A DNA stretch of 64,000 nucleotides from Draconibacterium sp. (GTDB lineage Bacteria; Bacteroidota; Bacteroidia; Bacteroidales; Prolixibacteraceae): positions 62,001 to 126,000 of the forward strand of contig JADIYN010000009.1 in NCBI GenBank assembly GCA_016705335.1, read 5' to 3'. Below are positions 27,301 through 37,800 of the stretch, one piece after another. The notes under the pieces are model-generated. The model searched no databases. It worked only from the letters and a program-made list of their open reading frames with translations, and was not told the DNA's origin. The position numbers were made by a program, and so were the translations under genes. Every line of letters starts with the position of its first letter. Position 1 is the stretch's first letter.

Positions 27301-29817
27301 AATATCGCGTATTCTATCCGGATCCGTAGTACTCGTTTTTAAGTTGTTCAATTGTGTAATCCGTGATTCGAGAATTTGAAAGCTGCTACCAGTTTGTTCG
27401 GTTACTACTGCTGTCATTTCAGCTTCCAACCGTTCTCGTTCTTGTGGATCGGTAACAAAATGCAGGTTGTTTAATATTTCTAAACGCCGGGCTTCCAAAT
27501 TAGCATCAAGATCAACCAATGCCTGCTCAGTAAAAGCCTGAATTTCACGTACACGTACAATTTTTGTTGCAACACTGGCAGGTCTAACCAGCGCGGTTTC
27601 TCCCTCTCCTCGGGGATTGGGCTGAGCAATACATCGAATTAGAAACCATCCATCACGATTGGGAAAAGGAATTTCCTTATCTTGAAATGAACCACCCAAC
27701 AAATCGGAAAAGGTATTAATCAACTCTGCCAATGCCCCAAAGGTTGCTGCCAAACCTGTAGTTGCAAGGTTAAACTCAGCAATTAATGACGTGCTGATAG
27801 TATCAATCAATGAACCATCGGAAGCTGCATCCGGATCGGCCAAATCGGAAAGGTTATTTTCAAAATCTTCAATCTGATTTTCGACGTAACGCTCCCAGCG
27901 ACGTCCGGCAGCATCCATCCGACCTGATTCATTCTCATCGGACAAAGCTTGATCACGCATGGCTCCTAATTCAACATCTGCTTCGGAAGGACCGGTTGGT
28001 GCTGGAGTACCCTCCAATTCGTGCGCCCTCAAACGTGCAACATGTTCATCAATGCGTCGTTGAAATAAAGCTGTAATATCGTAAATTTCCCAACGGTAGT
28101 TAACCCAGTTCATGGCTTCAACCACCTGGGAAAGCAAATCGCGGCCAGCAACCGAGTAATCGAGCCGCATAGTGTATGTTCCTGTTGAATTTCGAACCTG
28201 ACCGTTATGTCCAATAATCTCTGCTCCCAAAGCAGGTGCATTTACAGTTAAGTCTGCATCAGCCTCAGTTCCAGCATAAGCAGCATCGCCAAAATCAGGA
28301 CGACGTACATTTATTAAACTGTAGAGATAATTTGTTCGAAATGAAAGAATATAGCGTTCAGGGTTTTGGCTAATTGATTGGCGTTCATTTTCCAAACTTA
28401 GTAAACTATCCTCATCGTGCGTGATATTAATATCGGAGACTTGATTCACGCGCTCAACCATACCTGGCATTTGTGTGTATATAATGAAATATGATACCAG
28501 CTTGTTAGTTGTCATTAAATTGAGAATATTTTCAAGGCTCGCCCGTCTTATTCTTCGGTTTGGCTCATCATCATGATTTCCAATTGTAGTTATCCCTTCT
28601 CTCAGTACAGCTAATACATCCCTGTAACGTTCTTTCAAATCATCTGAAATTTGCGATTCTTCCAATGGGCTTTCATTGTAACCAGCAATGAGATTCTGAA
28701 AATGAGCTACATCATTGGCAGCACATTCACGAACACGGCGTTCGATAACCCGACGGTCAACCTCGTTTAAATTATCAACATCCATCCCCTCAGTAATCTG
28801 AGAAGCATCGCAGGAACGCTGTAAAATATCATTATCAGCGCCATTACTAATTTCCGGATGGTTTTCTTTTTTCTGTACCCGTTGCACAGCTCCTTGTTGA
28901 ACAGTATGTGTTAATTCGTGCGCCAACAAATGTTTGCCCTGGCCACTTTCAGGGCTGTACTGTCCGTTATTGAAATAAATATCATTACCATGGGTAAATG
29001 CACGTGCACCGAGTAGCCTGTTCATCTGCACTGCATTTGAATCAGTATGGATTTTCACATTAGAAAAATCTGCCCCCATTTGGCTTTCCAAATTCTGACG
29101 GGTATTATTTGATAATGCCATTCCTCTTCCTTTGGAGGCATTGATTTTTGGAATAAGGTCATCTGGAGAATAATTATTGGGAGCTACATCAGTTTTCGTC
29201 TGGAGCTGTTCCTCTTCCTCTTCCGGCTGCAATATAGATTCTACTTCCACCCTATCTAATGTCTGCATTTGGAGTTTCTCCTCTTCCTCGCATTCTGTGC
29301 ACTTCATGTTGACTTGAGCAGTATTAAAATCTGGCTTTATATCCGGGGTCTTGCTGTCTGGCATTCGCATAACATGGTCTGCCACGGCATCAGCTTCTTT
29401 TTCATATTTATCTCCTGGATGTCCAATCTTTAATTTGGGTTGAATGTTTGAAGATTTGTTGTCGTTAGGGCTATCGTCATCCGCACCGCCCATGGTCATT
29501 ACATTCGAAGGAAATTCCAGCAACTGAAGCTCAGAATCATCACTTTCATCTTTATTTTCTTTTTCCTGAACCAAATCAACACCAATATTTGGGGCCATTT
29601 GGATTGTTCCATGACTTGATTGAGGTTTTGCTGTCAGAAAATGGGGGTCATATTTGGGAGCCATTTGCTCAATTGGGTTGCTAACCGCGACCTTTTCAAG
29701 GTGTCTCTTATAAGACAGATCATTGTTTTGCGACTCATTTACAGGCAGCTTTTTTTCATAAAAGTTCTCCTCTTTTACATTGCCATTTCTAAGTGGTATT
29801 TGAGTTATTTCATGCAT
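24334..29817 (-). CDS. Giant eCIS_core (DUF4157) cargo protein with nuclease-like C-terminus
   Basis: The ATG at 29817 is preferred over the TTG at 29820, giving about 1,827 residues. Order of parts: a disordered acidic N-terminus; the eCIS_core leader QPKLKIGHPGDKYEKEADAV (128-147) and a CTEC pair near 174; the eCIS_core domain (about 232-310) ending in the HELTH zincin-like motif at 301-305; a long helical region with coiled coils (about 590-910); a hydrophobic stretch near 970-1000 (TILGLMAVPGAGPAAAVIGA); a Pro/Glu-rich linker near 1180-1210; another helical region; and a C-terminal about 130 residues with D1748, E1765-Y-K1767 and Q1777. The last set is spaced like a PD-(D/E)XK nuclease (DNIVLI, then FFEYKAG, then GQRSLREH). 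The N-terminus fits a substrate loaded in an injection particle. The nuclease call is inference from motif spacing. The frame is intact for 5.5 kb. Confidence 0.8.
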   Translation of the reverse strand: MHEITQIPLRNGNVKEENFYEKKLPVNESQNNDLSYKRHLEKVAVSNPIEQMAPKYDPHFLTAKPQSSHGTIQMAPNIGVDLVQEKENKDESDDSELQLLEFPSNVMTMGGADDDSPNDNKSSNIQPKLKIGHPGDKYEKEADAVADHVMRMPDSKTPDIKPDFNTAQVNMKCTECEEEEKLQMQTLDRVEVESILQPEEEEEQLQTKTDVAPNNYSPDDLIPKINASKGRGMALSNNTRQNLESQMGADFSNVKIHTDSNAVQMNRLLGARAFTHGNDIYFNNGQYSPESGQGKHLLAHELTHTVQQGAVQRVQKKENHPEISNGADNDILQRSCDASQITEGMDVDNLNEVDRRVIERRVRECAANDVAHFQNLIAGYNESPLEESQISDDLKERYRDVLAVLREGITTIGNHDDEPNRRIRRASLENILNLMTTNKLVSYFIIYTQMPGMVERVNQVSDINITHDEDSLLSLENERQSISQNPERYILSFRTNYLYSLINVRRPDFGDAAYAGTEADADLTVNAPALGAEIIGHNGQVRNSTGTYTMRLDYSVAGRDLLSQVVEAMNWVNYRWEIYDITALFQRRIDEHVARLRAHELEGTPAPTGPSEADVELGAMRDQALSDENESGRMDAAGRRWERYVENQIEDFENNLSDLADPDAASDGSLIDTISTSLIAEFNLATTGLAATFGALAELINTFSDLLGGSFQDKEIPFPNRDGWFLIRCIAQPNPRGEGETALVRPASVATKIVRVREIQAFTEQALVDLDANLEARRLEILNNLHFVTDPQERERLEAEMTAVVTEQTGSSFQILESRITQLNNLKTSTTDPDRIRDIDRQLEALQDQLDRANDLGVGDMIDSTIIRPRAVFVSEETSQTYPLLLQLGQVPGSETSYRLLDVGNPDGGQWPGQGATIAEAVHRAFVQFSRESPYGEGYLTVQLPANANFTLRQTGYECDVRGGAQAVHRLEQLVTVLTILGLMAVPGAGPAAAVIGAGIAAARIIDRIQNQTFRWDTAAITDVLSILGAAASGAAAVGRMRVVRTTRLFAVVADDADVIRLISAMNRTASRLELLDEFLNWGGYMWGNAVLLGELTEIQALEMRGPGNGGISNAEARRRRASRIAGAIRDGGFQFAGFRPSETAQRVSDSFGPGHTVTPEGGTVPHQETTPNADSVPIVPEPHVRVPEPGADSIPERVHDAEQIPDAERIPDSISGVPNEVSGAPTFAERNSQIERLASSVGEIPPGLRDLLMFDHNLLQRALDNPSIINAGNKLAWNEIGMLGRMRPETYDVLLHNEGLRQALLDNPRAAEVLRHCASPCFPPNASADDVLALQHLLTERTLAGLETDIITLNEFLYEHRSATDLGDVIRMLRTDFEGTIQQTGTTSQLTLPGSWAEGSESRPVRLTSVLNHFQTMEIPLGLVNSILENIHRLSETEQRAIINDDLNFLLSRRAAGEYSLTADRLLYGLSDPATFTMARFMLDRFRNQAGLVDVILGRTSMESFQYLRDGSSVMEPRELIQKMASLLSRVQSDNSADILHLIERAGYPAPEEGSTNPDIDRLIDLLNRNGSETPLTTAEAWAVVENANAQREAVAGGDLNLPFSADNVRGDTSRTSIGSRLRHHIDHIVMQSDSLPQIFNQILGGETSTVVDSIRFGEVVEVIRAQIERLIRIDLADQFEQPLTDRQVQAMVNSIWQPKRGVLFERVHDYALRRLHGDDNVWRQAGISTQTGNGASSRSVPTVVDNIVLIRDGNVLRVLFFEYKAGGGAEETGQRSLREHITGGGGLDGIAFDTPRSREVFERIEAARQDGATIQLEHVPVNEEG

Positions 29818-30143
29818 CAAGTAAAATTAGTTCTCTGCTATCACTTTATATTTCAAAATCGTTTTTCCCTGTTTACTACAAGCTTAAGTCTGAATCAATT
29901 TTATTTATCCTTATAACGCCAAAGGTTGTATTTGCCCGGTTTCGCTTTAGCTCATATTCATCAACTTATAACCAACCGTATTATTTTCCGGCACGAATTT
30001 ATCACCAGACTGGCAAATTTTTATTGCAATGTATTAGTTTACGAAACTTCTCAACTTCTCTTGCTTTTCTTTAATTGTTTCTCCCTTTTTACACTGTAAA
30101 GGCACTTTAATCCTCACCGCTTAATAAAGTATAGGAATTCTGC
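29818..30143. other. Intergenic region between the two cargo genes
   Basis: This 326-bp AT-rich gap is the largest inside the eCIS locus. No gene is evident on either strand, and no clear hairpin or TAnnTTTG box on the minus strand was found. A separate promoter for the large cargo gene would have to lie here. Confidence 0.4.
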
Positions 30144-31738
30144 TTACTGTCTCCCTAAAGGTGGGAGAGCCTCTCCCGGCAATGCAGAGATAACCTGACC
30201 ACTACTATCATAAATTGGAGGCAGACCACCCGAATGGCAGAAAAGTAAAAATAACCTCCATAGGAATCCCGTCCCGGCTCAGTTCTGTTTGGATAGCGAC
30301 TTCTTAAATATGTAATCATTGCCGCTCTTGCCTGAGCTAATAATGTCGGTGTTATAAGGCCATTGGGATCAGCCATACTGTTCATTAAATTACCGAGGCG
30401 AAATACCATACTGGCTAAAGATGAAACATTCTGCCGGGATGCTGTTCTCGGTACGTCTGGTTCAAATCGTTGTTGTACACGCACAAAAGTCAGTTCTTCA
30501 ATCTTTGTGTATATTTCCTCTACAAGATAAGCACTGCGCATGTAAAGTCCGTTTATATAATCTGTACTGGCCGCACCTTCTTCAATTTGGGTGCGAATAC
30601 TCTCATCAATATCTTCCCAGGTACTAATAACCGCATGTTGATCAATCCCTAAACTTGTTCGTGTCGGATTACCAAAAATTCCACCTGGCTCGATAATGTC
30701 AGCCAACCAATTCTGCCGCACCCGTTCCATTCTACTTGATGCTTCTGCATCATATACGGGTTGAATTGGGTTGCCACTATGTCCTTCTTTCTCACGCCAA
30801 AGGTGATACATTTCATGCCCAATTGTTCGTATCAGTGAATGAGCTGCTTCAATATCCAAATCAGAGGCATCTCCTGATCTGTTAACATGTGCACCAGCTG
30901 TATTCAACAGATCCTGGCTTAATTCTATAACAGGAATGGTGTTTTCCCAATGCGATCTTCCTGATATTGAATCAAAACCGGCTCCTAAATTTACTGTTTG
31001 ATCCGATGCCGGCAAAACTCTGAATTCTACATTGTCTAATGGAACATGCGCCCTATAGCGGTCAAGAAGATTGATTGCTGCTTTTAGTCCATCATTCGTT
31101 TCTAAAGATGGATTTGACACAAGAAAAACAGCATCCTCGACGGTTCCTGTTGCTGTAGCTACAGGCACGGCTTCCTGTCCTTCCTCTCTTTGAATAACAT
31201 GACCTGCGCTATTTTGTTGTAATGTATGCGTTAACTCATGCGCCAACAGATTTTTACCCTTCGAGCTTTCAGGATTGTACTCCCCACTGTTAAAATAAAT
31301 ATCGTTACCATATGTGAATGCTCTTGAACCAAGTTGCCGGTTCATTTTCATTGCTCCATGATCTGTGTGGATATTAACCCCACTAAAATCAGTATCAAAA
31401 GCATTGCTCATAATTTCATTTGTGTGTTTTGGTAAAGGGTTTCCTTCTCCTTTCGAGGAATTAATTTGCTGGTCAATGTCAGGTGTGGTAAAACCATCAC
31501 TATTGTCCGACTTTGTTTGCAGCATTTCTTCCCTTTCACATTGCTCACATTTCATCTGAATTTCCTCTTCCTCTTCAATGGGCTGCATCTGCATGGTTTC
31601 GGTCTGGTTCATTTTCATAACCCTGTCAGCAACTGCATCAGCTTCCTGTTCATATTTGTCACCCGGTTGGCCAATTCTCAATTTGGGTTGAATAATTGTT
31701 CGGGTTCTATCTTTTTGTTTTGTCTGATAACTGAACAT
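30144..31738 (-). CDS. eCIS_core (DUF4157) cargo protein with second HExxH metallopeptidase domain
   Basis: The N-terminus has the leader QPKLRIGQPGDKYEQEADAV (17-36), the CEQC pair near 64 and the eCIS_core domain with HELTH at 167-171, closely resembling the first 310 residues of the neighbouring giant protein. The rest is different: a second zinc-binding signature IGHEMYHLWREKEG has histidines at 308 and 312 and the glutamate at 309, followed by an acidic DAEASSRME that may give the third ligand. This suggests a zincin-type peptidase as the payload. A frame break near 30235 alters the printed C-terminus; with one base corrected the protein ends GGLPPIYDSSGQVISALPG and stops at 30144. It follows the AAA+ ATPase gene by 11 bp, a usual place for eCIS cargo. 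The target is unknown. Confidence 0.82.
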
Positions 31739-31749
31739 GATCCTAATTT

Positions 31750-33105
31750 TTAAAGTGTCCTTCTGTTTTTATGAAATTCCCTTCTGATACCTTCAATAAT
31801 ATCGTTTTGGTTGATGAGATTACTATCGCGGCCAAGTGCGCGGAGTGAGCAATGTTGAATAATATTTGTGATAGCCCCACCTGAGATTTCGTATTTTTTC
31901 GCAATTTCATTCAGGTCGATTGTTTTGTCCAGTTCAACAGATTCTGAAAATCCGTTGACCCAGATTTTATAGCGTTCATCGGCATTTGGCATTGGAAATT
32001 GTATTATTGACTGAAAACGGCGCATAAAAGCTTCATCAATATTTCCCTTGAGGTTAGTGGCCAAAATTACCAGTCCATCAAAATCTTCAATTCGCTGTAA
32101 CAGGTACGAAACCTGTTGGTTGGCAAACCTGTCATGTGAATCCTGTGTACTTGTCCGTTTCCCGAAAAGTGCATCGGCTTCATCAAAAAACAAGATCCAC
32201 TCTTTGCTTTCGGCGCGGTCAAAAACTTTTGCACGGTTTTTTTCAGTTTCGCCAATGTATTTCGAAACCATTTGCGATAAATCGATGCGGTAAACATCAC
32301 GGTTTGTTTTTTTCCCGAGCAATGCTGCAGTAGTTGTTTTTCCTGTTCCTGGTGGCCCGTGGAAAAGCGATTTATAACCAGGTTTCAAAATTTTCTCCAT
32401 TCCCCAATCTTTCATCAATGTGTGATGATGGGTAATCCACGTTTCAATTTCTTTAAGCTGAACAATAACATGACCGTTTAAAACCAAATCGTCCCACTCC
32501 ATTTTTGTGGAAAGCAATTTCGCCGGAAACTCCGGGCTGAAATTGGGTTTGCGTGCTTCTCCGGTAGTAAACAAATCAAGCACTTCCTGCGAAATCGTTA
32601 ATGCGCCGCTCAACATGGGCTCATTTTTTTCAATTTCTTCAATGTTTAAAATACTTTCCTTGCTGAATTTATGAAACCCATCGAAACAACGCTGCAACGA
32701 AAATCTTTTTTCAAGGTCGTTTCCTGTTAGAATAAACATTGCTGTTTCACCGGTTGGTAAAAAGCCGGTGTGGTTTTTACCATGTTTACCACCAAATTCA
32801 GTATAAATTTGTTGAGTTGTTTCGTTTTTTACAAGAAACATATCAAGCAGTTCAGGCTTTACATGCGGCACCAAAGCCAGGGCAAGTAAAAATCGTTCTT
32901 CAAAATCAAGCTCATGTTTTTTTATATAAGTTGCAAATGTTGAAGTGCTTCCATTAAAATGTGGCGGAGCAATGTCATAAACACTTGCATATTTCACTTC
33001 CTTTTTTGCATTCAGCAACGAGCGTGTTTTCAGTATTTCCCTGAACCAGGCCATTTCCCGCTCAATATCGGCTGCATTTGATGCTATTTTTGTTTTATCT
33101 ACCAT
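31750..33105 (-). CDS. AAA+ ATPase of the contractile injection system (Afp15-like)
   Basis: The 451-residue protein has a helical N-terminal half and a C-terminal AAA+ module: Walker A GPPGTGKTT at 250-258, Walker B ILFFDEAD near 304-311, sensor-1 around VILATNLKGN and the arginine-finger region FMRRFQSIIQFPMP. This ATPase is one of the core markers of eCIS loci (Afp15, and its equivalents in PVC and Algoriphagus particles). It is needed for particle assembly or cargo handling in the cytoplasm and is not part of the mature particle. Its start overlaps the end of the tape-measure gene by 7 bp, and the first cargo gene follows 11 bp downstream. The frame is intact. Confidence 0.93.
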   Translation of the reverse strand: MVDKTKIASNAADIEREMAWFREILKTRSLLNAKKEVKYASVYDIAPPHFNGSTSTFATYIKKHELDFEERFLLALALVPHVKPELLDMFLVKNETTQQIYTEFGGKHGKNHTGFLPTGETAMFILTGNDLEKRFSLQRCFDGFHKFSKESILNIEEIEKNEPMLSGALTISQEVLDLFTTGEARKPNFSPEFPAKLLSTKMEWDDLVLNGHVIVQLKEIETWITHHHTLMKDWGMEKILKPGYKSLFHGPPGTGKTTTAALLGKKTNRDVYRIDLSQMVSKYIGETEKNRAKVFDRAESKEWILFFDEADALFGKRTSTQDSHDRFANQQVSYLLQRIEDFDGLVILATNLKGNIDEAFMRRFQSIIQFPMPNADERYKIWVNGFSESVELDKTIDLNEIAKKYEISGGAITNIIQHCSLRALGRDSNLINQNDIIEGIRREFHKNRRTL

Positions 33106-34787
33106 TCAACATAAAGTATTTGTGACAGCCAGGGCAATTTTATAAAATTAATTGACCACGGCAGTTTTTCGAGCATTACGTCAAAACTATTCCTTTCGAT
33201 TGTTAAATTCCATGACTGACCTGATTGTTTCAAAATTCCTTCCCTTTGAAGATAAGTATCCCTGAGTGCCGCGGGATTTGTGGTTTTTAGTGCATCCCAC
33301 CTTTCCAAAACGGTTATTATCAAATTGATGCATTCTTCTTTCTCCATTTTTGAAAGTTGTAGAATTTTTGGAACCGGTTCGTTAATTTCTATACCGCATA
33401 AAATTTTATTTAGCGGCAAGTCATTTTCAGGCGATGAATTTTGTGATGTTGTAATAAACTGTAAAAGATGAATTGCCTTAAAAACATCTGATTGACTTTT
33501 GAAATGAAGTTCTTTATCCAACAAACCCAAACCATCAAAAAAATACCTGAGAAACGGATGTATTAGCACCAAACCTGCATTTGAAACAACTATTCCTTCC
33601 GCATCATCAGCAGGTTTTGGAGGAAACGGGGAAAATGGTTTTTCACGATTTTCATTTATTGCACCTTTAATATTTTCAACCAAAAGGTCCTTCACGTTTA
33701 TTTCTGATTCAGTTTTATCAGCACCATTATTTTTGACATATTCCTTTATTGATATTTTGAGCTGCTGTTCAACCAGGTTCTTAACTTTTAACCCACTTTT
33801 TGAAAGAATATCCTGAATAATTTCATGCAATACCTGATTTTGAGAATGCAATTTCAAAGCAACCTGAACGACAGTTGCAACAGTTAAATCCCAATTTTCA
33901 GGAGAACCTTTGATTTGCTGGTTTTCCAATGTTTGCAGAATTTCAATCAGCAAAGTTTCATTTTCCTTTATTGAATATTTTGTTAAAAAAACACCTAAAA
34001 GTTCCTTTATAAACTCAATTTTTAAATCACTGATTTTCAGGTTCTGCTCCGCTGTGAAGTTCTGTAAAACGATTTTGTAAAAGCAATTGGTTAAATCATT
34101 CCTTTTTTCTGTTGATTTTACTGAAGAAAGTAAAACCTTAAAAACTGAAAAAAAAGTCTCAAACAATTTTTTGTCCAACTTTTTCAGAAGTGTGTTGAGT
34201 TGCGAATGGTTAAACTGAAAAACAAGTCGTTTTCTGACAGAAGGGTCTCCCAACAAAGGAAATATTGAGCCTTTTAAAAAAGCAACTTCAATTTTAAGGA
34301 TTTCTGCAAAGATTTCTTCCAATTGATCTGTAACCGGTTTTGCTGAACTTTTATCAGATTTATGCCACCATGGAAAACGCCCAAACTGCAGGAAATAAAC
34401 AAACTGCTCCAAAGAATCCTTTGATTTCGAGATGCTTGTAAATTTTCCGTTTTTGTCAGCCGAAGTTCCGCTTTCAGGTTTTAGTTCTTTAACTGTTAAG
34501 CCCGAAATTTTTAATCGGTTAATTTTATCACTGATTTCGTTTAAACTTCTTTCAACCAAGACTTTTTCAAGTTCATTTATGGAAACAGTTCCCAAATCAA
34601 TAACAAGTTTGTCAATCCTAACAATCTCATCAGCAGTTGTAAGTTTTGAGAACAATTTATCTAACGCAGGTTGCAGTTTGTATTTTATTATCTCCGAAGT
34701 TTTGTTTTGAACAGACTGAGCAACGCCACGTTCCGGAATTGTAAGTTCCAAAACCTGCCGATTTATAATATGTTTTTGCTCATTCAA
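33099..34787 (-). CDS. Contractile injection system tape measure protein (Afp14-like)
   Basis: The 562-residue, largely helical protein begins MNEQKHIINRQVLELTIPER and contains the conserved N-terminal block of the CIS_TMP family (KLQPALDKLFSKLTTADEIV, then RIDKLVIDLG) and the C-terminal block with GLVLIHPFLRYFFDGLGLLD and the LPWSINFIKLPWL ending. By analogy with Afp14 and phage tape measures it sets tube length and fills the tube lumen during assembly. Position between the fibre-position gene and the AAA+ ATPase is the standard order. The overlap with the ATPase gene indicates translational coupling. No frame damage is seen. Confidence 0.9.
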   Translation of the reverse strand: MNEQKHIINRQVLELTIPERGVAQSVQNKTSEIIKYKLQPALDKLFSKLTTADEIVRIDKLVIDLGTVSINELEKVLVERSLNEISDKINRLKISGLTVKELKPESGTSADKNGKFTSISKSKDSLEQFVYFLQFGRFPWWHKSDKSSAKPVTDQLEEIFAEILKIEVAFLKGSIFPLLGDPSVRKRLVFQFNHSQLNTLLKKLDKKLFETFFSVFKVLLSSVKSTEKRNDLTNCFYKIVLQNFTAEQNLKISDLKIEFIKELLGVFLTKYSIKENETLLIEILQTLENQQIKGSPENWDLTVATVVQVALKLHSQNQVLHEIIQDILSKSGLKVKNLVEQQLKISIKEYVKNNGADKTESEINVKDLLVENIKGAINENREKPFSPFPPKPADDAEGIVVSNAGLVLIHPFLRYFFDGLGLLDKELHFKSQSDVFKAIHLLQFITTSQNSSPENDLPLNKILCGIEINEPVPKILQLSKMEKEECINLIITVLERWDALKTTNPAALRDTYLQREGILKQSGQSWNLTIERNSFDVMLEKLPWSINFIKLPWLSQILYVEW

Positions 34788-34801
34788 CTGTATTGAGTTT
34801 C

Positions 34802-34821
34802 GAGTTCAAAGTTCAAAGTTT
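34802..34821. repeat. Dispersed intergenic repeat, copy 1
   Basis: GAGTTCAAAGTTCAAAGTTT is identical to 58511-58530. Both copies are followed within 60 bp by TATCAAGAATC and lie in gaps beside genes. Weaker relatives are at about 2341 and 47630. Confidence 0.6.
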
Positions 34822-34876
34822 CGGGGAAAAAGATTCCACTTTCCAGAATCAGGTTTCCAGTATCAAGAATCACATT

Positions 34877-37800
34877 CTACCCCAGTAACTTCCTTATCAA
34901 CTGTGTTTTATTTTCACTTGTTGTGTGAGCTATATTCCTGTTGTTCAAAATTTTAGTAAGTGAATCACGGGAAACAGCCATCAGTTCTGTTTCATTCAAA
35001 ACATTTCCACCCGACGAAGCTATTTCGGCTTCAACAGCTGTGCGCGATTCAGTTGAAACCGCCGTTCTGCCGCGAGCTTCCAGGACTTTTACCAATTCGG
35101 TGGTTGGCAACAATCCCAACTCAATAGTAGCAGAGGGTCTTGCAACAGCTGCCCCACAATTTTGTAATTGGTAATTTATAATTAATTGTCCCAACTGTTC
35201 GTATGGAGTTGTTTCGTCAACTGAAATCCCCAAACATTTTAACAGATTGCGTCTCCTGTCCGGACTTTCCAAAACGTTAGTTCTAATTTCAGCGTCAGTA
35301 AAACCGCCAGTTTTGCGTAAATCAGCCAGAAGAACTTCAAACACATTTCCACCGGATGGAACAGACAATTGTCTGCGTTCAATAGTTTGCCTAACCGCCT
35401 CATCACCCCAACAGCTTAAAATCTCAACTGTGTAACATTCGGTTGCCGGCTGAACTACTCCACAATTATTTTTCTGATAATCGAGGATCAGTTCTTCCAT
35501 TTCCTGGTAAGTTGTATTTGGGCCAATTTGAATTCCGATACAACCCAATAATCTGCGTCTTCTGTCTTCACTTTCAAGCACATTAAATCTGATCTCATTG
35601 ATTGTAAATCCGCGTGTTTTGCGCAAATCAGTTAGCACAGCTTCAAACATATTTGACCCGTTGGAACACTAATTTCCCGTTGGTCAGCATCTTTTACAGC
35701 CTCTTCACCCCAGCACTGTAAAATTTCCAAGGTGTAACACTGTTTTGCAGGTTGAACTGAGCCACAATTCGATTTCTGATAATCAAGGATCAACTGTCCC
35801 AGTTCTTCATAAGTTGTGTTGTCATTGTTTGCAATTCCAAGGCAATTTAACAATGCACGTCTTCTTTCAGGTTCTTCAAGAACATTTGAGAAAATTTCAT
35901 TTTCGGTAAAACCACCTGTTTTGCGCAAACTTTCCAAAAGCAATTCAAAAATATTTGCTCCTTCGGGCACATTAATATCTCTGACATTTAAAGTTGCCCT
36001 TACGGATTTTTCGCCCCAACACTGCAGAATTTCTACCGTATAACATCCTTTTTGTTCGGGTGTTTTTACAACAACTGTCACTTTACCCAAATCGCTGTTG
36101 CCGGTTTTGTTGTCAACCAAAAGATAAGTAAAAGTATCGGTTCCGGTAAAACCTTCCTTTGGAGTATATGTAAGCGGACCATTTTCAGAATTTTGTTTGA
36201 TTGTGCCGCCATACTGCGAAACTTCATCCGATTTAGTAAATCGGCAAACACCGTGTTTTTCGCATCGTTGATATAAACCAAAATAAAAGTTCCGCCTTTC
36301 GGAACACCTGCCTGATGATCAATTCCGGGATTTTTGGAAATGTAGGTCGAAAACGTGTCGATTTGTTTTTTCAGGTAAAACTCTCTCCGTTTAAACGAAT
36401 AGTACAACCTCAAAAAACGGTTATAGAAAAGCAGATCGACAAATTTGTTGGCAAGTGGCGAAAGCCGCTGAATAATTCCATTTATCAAAGGAATTTGTTC
36501 TTTGGCATCTTCTTTACCAATATTTATTTTTTGAAGTAATTCAAGATCAATCAAAACGAAATCGATAATCTGTTCAAGAACAGATTTGTATTTTTCCTGA
36601 AAACCCGGGAAATCAAAATTATTGATGCATGTGCTTAAAGACTTGCAAACCGCTTCAATCTGTTCAACAATCTCTTTTAATTTTTCGAGGTATTTTTTTA
36701 TGTCCTCTGAATTTTCATTGTCCTCGTCAAAAAGTGTTTCCTGATTCTCGTGAACGAATTTGTACAATTCGCGAATATCGCCGGCAAACCTGCAGAAACT
36801 GAGTTTCAGCATTTGATACTCTTCCTGAATATCTTCGAAACCGCATTTGTAATCAATTGAAACCGACCCTAAAATTGGATCAAGCTGCAAAGAAATTAAG
36901 TCGAACGCAAGATCAAACTGCGTTTTCAATCCTTTTAACTTTTTTATGGCAAGATTTACATCAACACCGGTTTGCCCTTCAATGCGCAAAAATGAATAAT
37001 CCTGAATATCATAATAAAGTGGTGTGCCCAATTTGTATTTTGTAACCGATTGGTCAGCCAACTGATCTTCATAATTCAAAATTAAACCTTCTTTTTCATC
37101 GGTACATTTCCGGCCGATATCGAAACTCCAGTAATTTTTCAAAGTTCCGAGTGCGGCATAACTGCTTTTCTTTTTCAAATCATAATACCACGGAATTGAG
37201 CGCAGACTAAGTGCAGTAGTTTTTTCAAGACTTGGAGTAATTCGAATTGGGAATACTTTCAATTCAACTACATTTATCGTATTAATCCGTTTAATATCAA
37301 AACTTTCAAGCATTAAAACCATCCGGTTGTGCAGCGAAACTGTGCGTTGGATCAGCAGTTTTTGAAGGTTGTAAATTGGTGGTTGAACAAAATAATGCCT
37401 GTATTCCGAATTTTGACAAAGTGTTGCCGGCAGCGGAATTGCTTCCCCCAGCATCAAATGTTTCGGGAATCTTGTCATGTCGGCACTGCATTCAGACATT
37501 AAATCGAATGCAGCATTTTTAAATTCGTTATAGGCTAGAATCAAATCCTGAAACAAATCATAAACATATTGAACGCCAAGAAATGAATTGAGAGTAGCAT
37601 CAGCATCATTGAGAAAATTCTGCAATTTCCCCAGTTTTGTGAGAACCGGAGTTGTTGTGAACGGATTTTTCTCGGTATAGGATTCGATCAGCAACGGACG
37701 GTAAATATCATAAGTCTCAGCCAGTGCTTGTATCAGTTTATCAAAAACTTCAAGAATTGCAGTTGCATAATTCAGCGAAAATTCTTTGTAATCTTTTGAG

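Noticed and set aside
24371..28076. Plus-strand open frames opposite the giant cargo gene
   Set aside because: They are short, lack ribosome sites, and lie fully antisense to an intact coding frame of 5.5 kb with conserved domains.
29821..30074. Plus-strand small protein in the gap between the cargo genes
   Set aside because: It overlaps the start of the giant gene, has low-complexity F/L/S-rich sequence and no start signal.
35153..36045. CRISPR-like array
   Set aside because: The roughly 303-bp periodicity comes from coding repeats in one protein; there are no short direct repeats with spacers and no cas genes.
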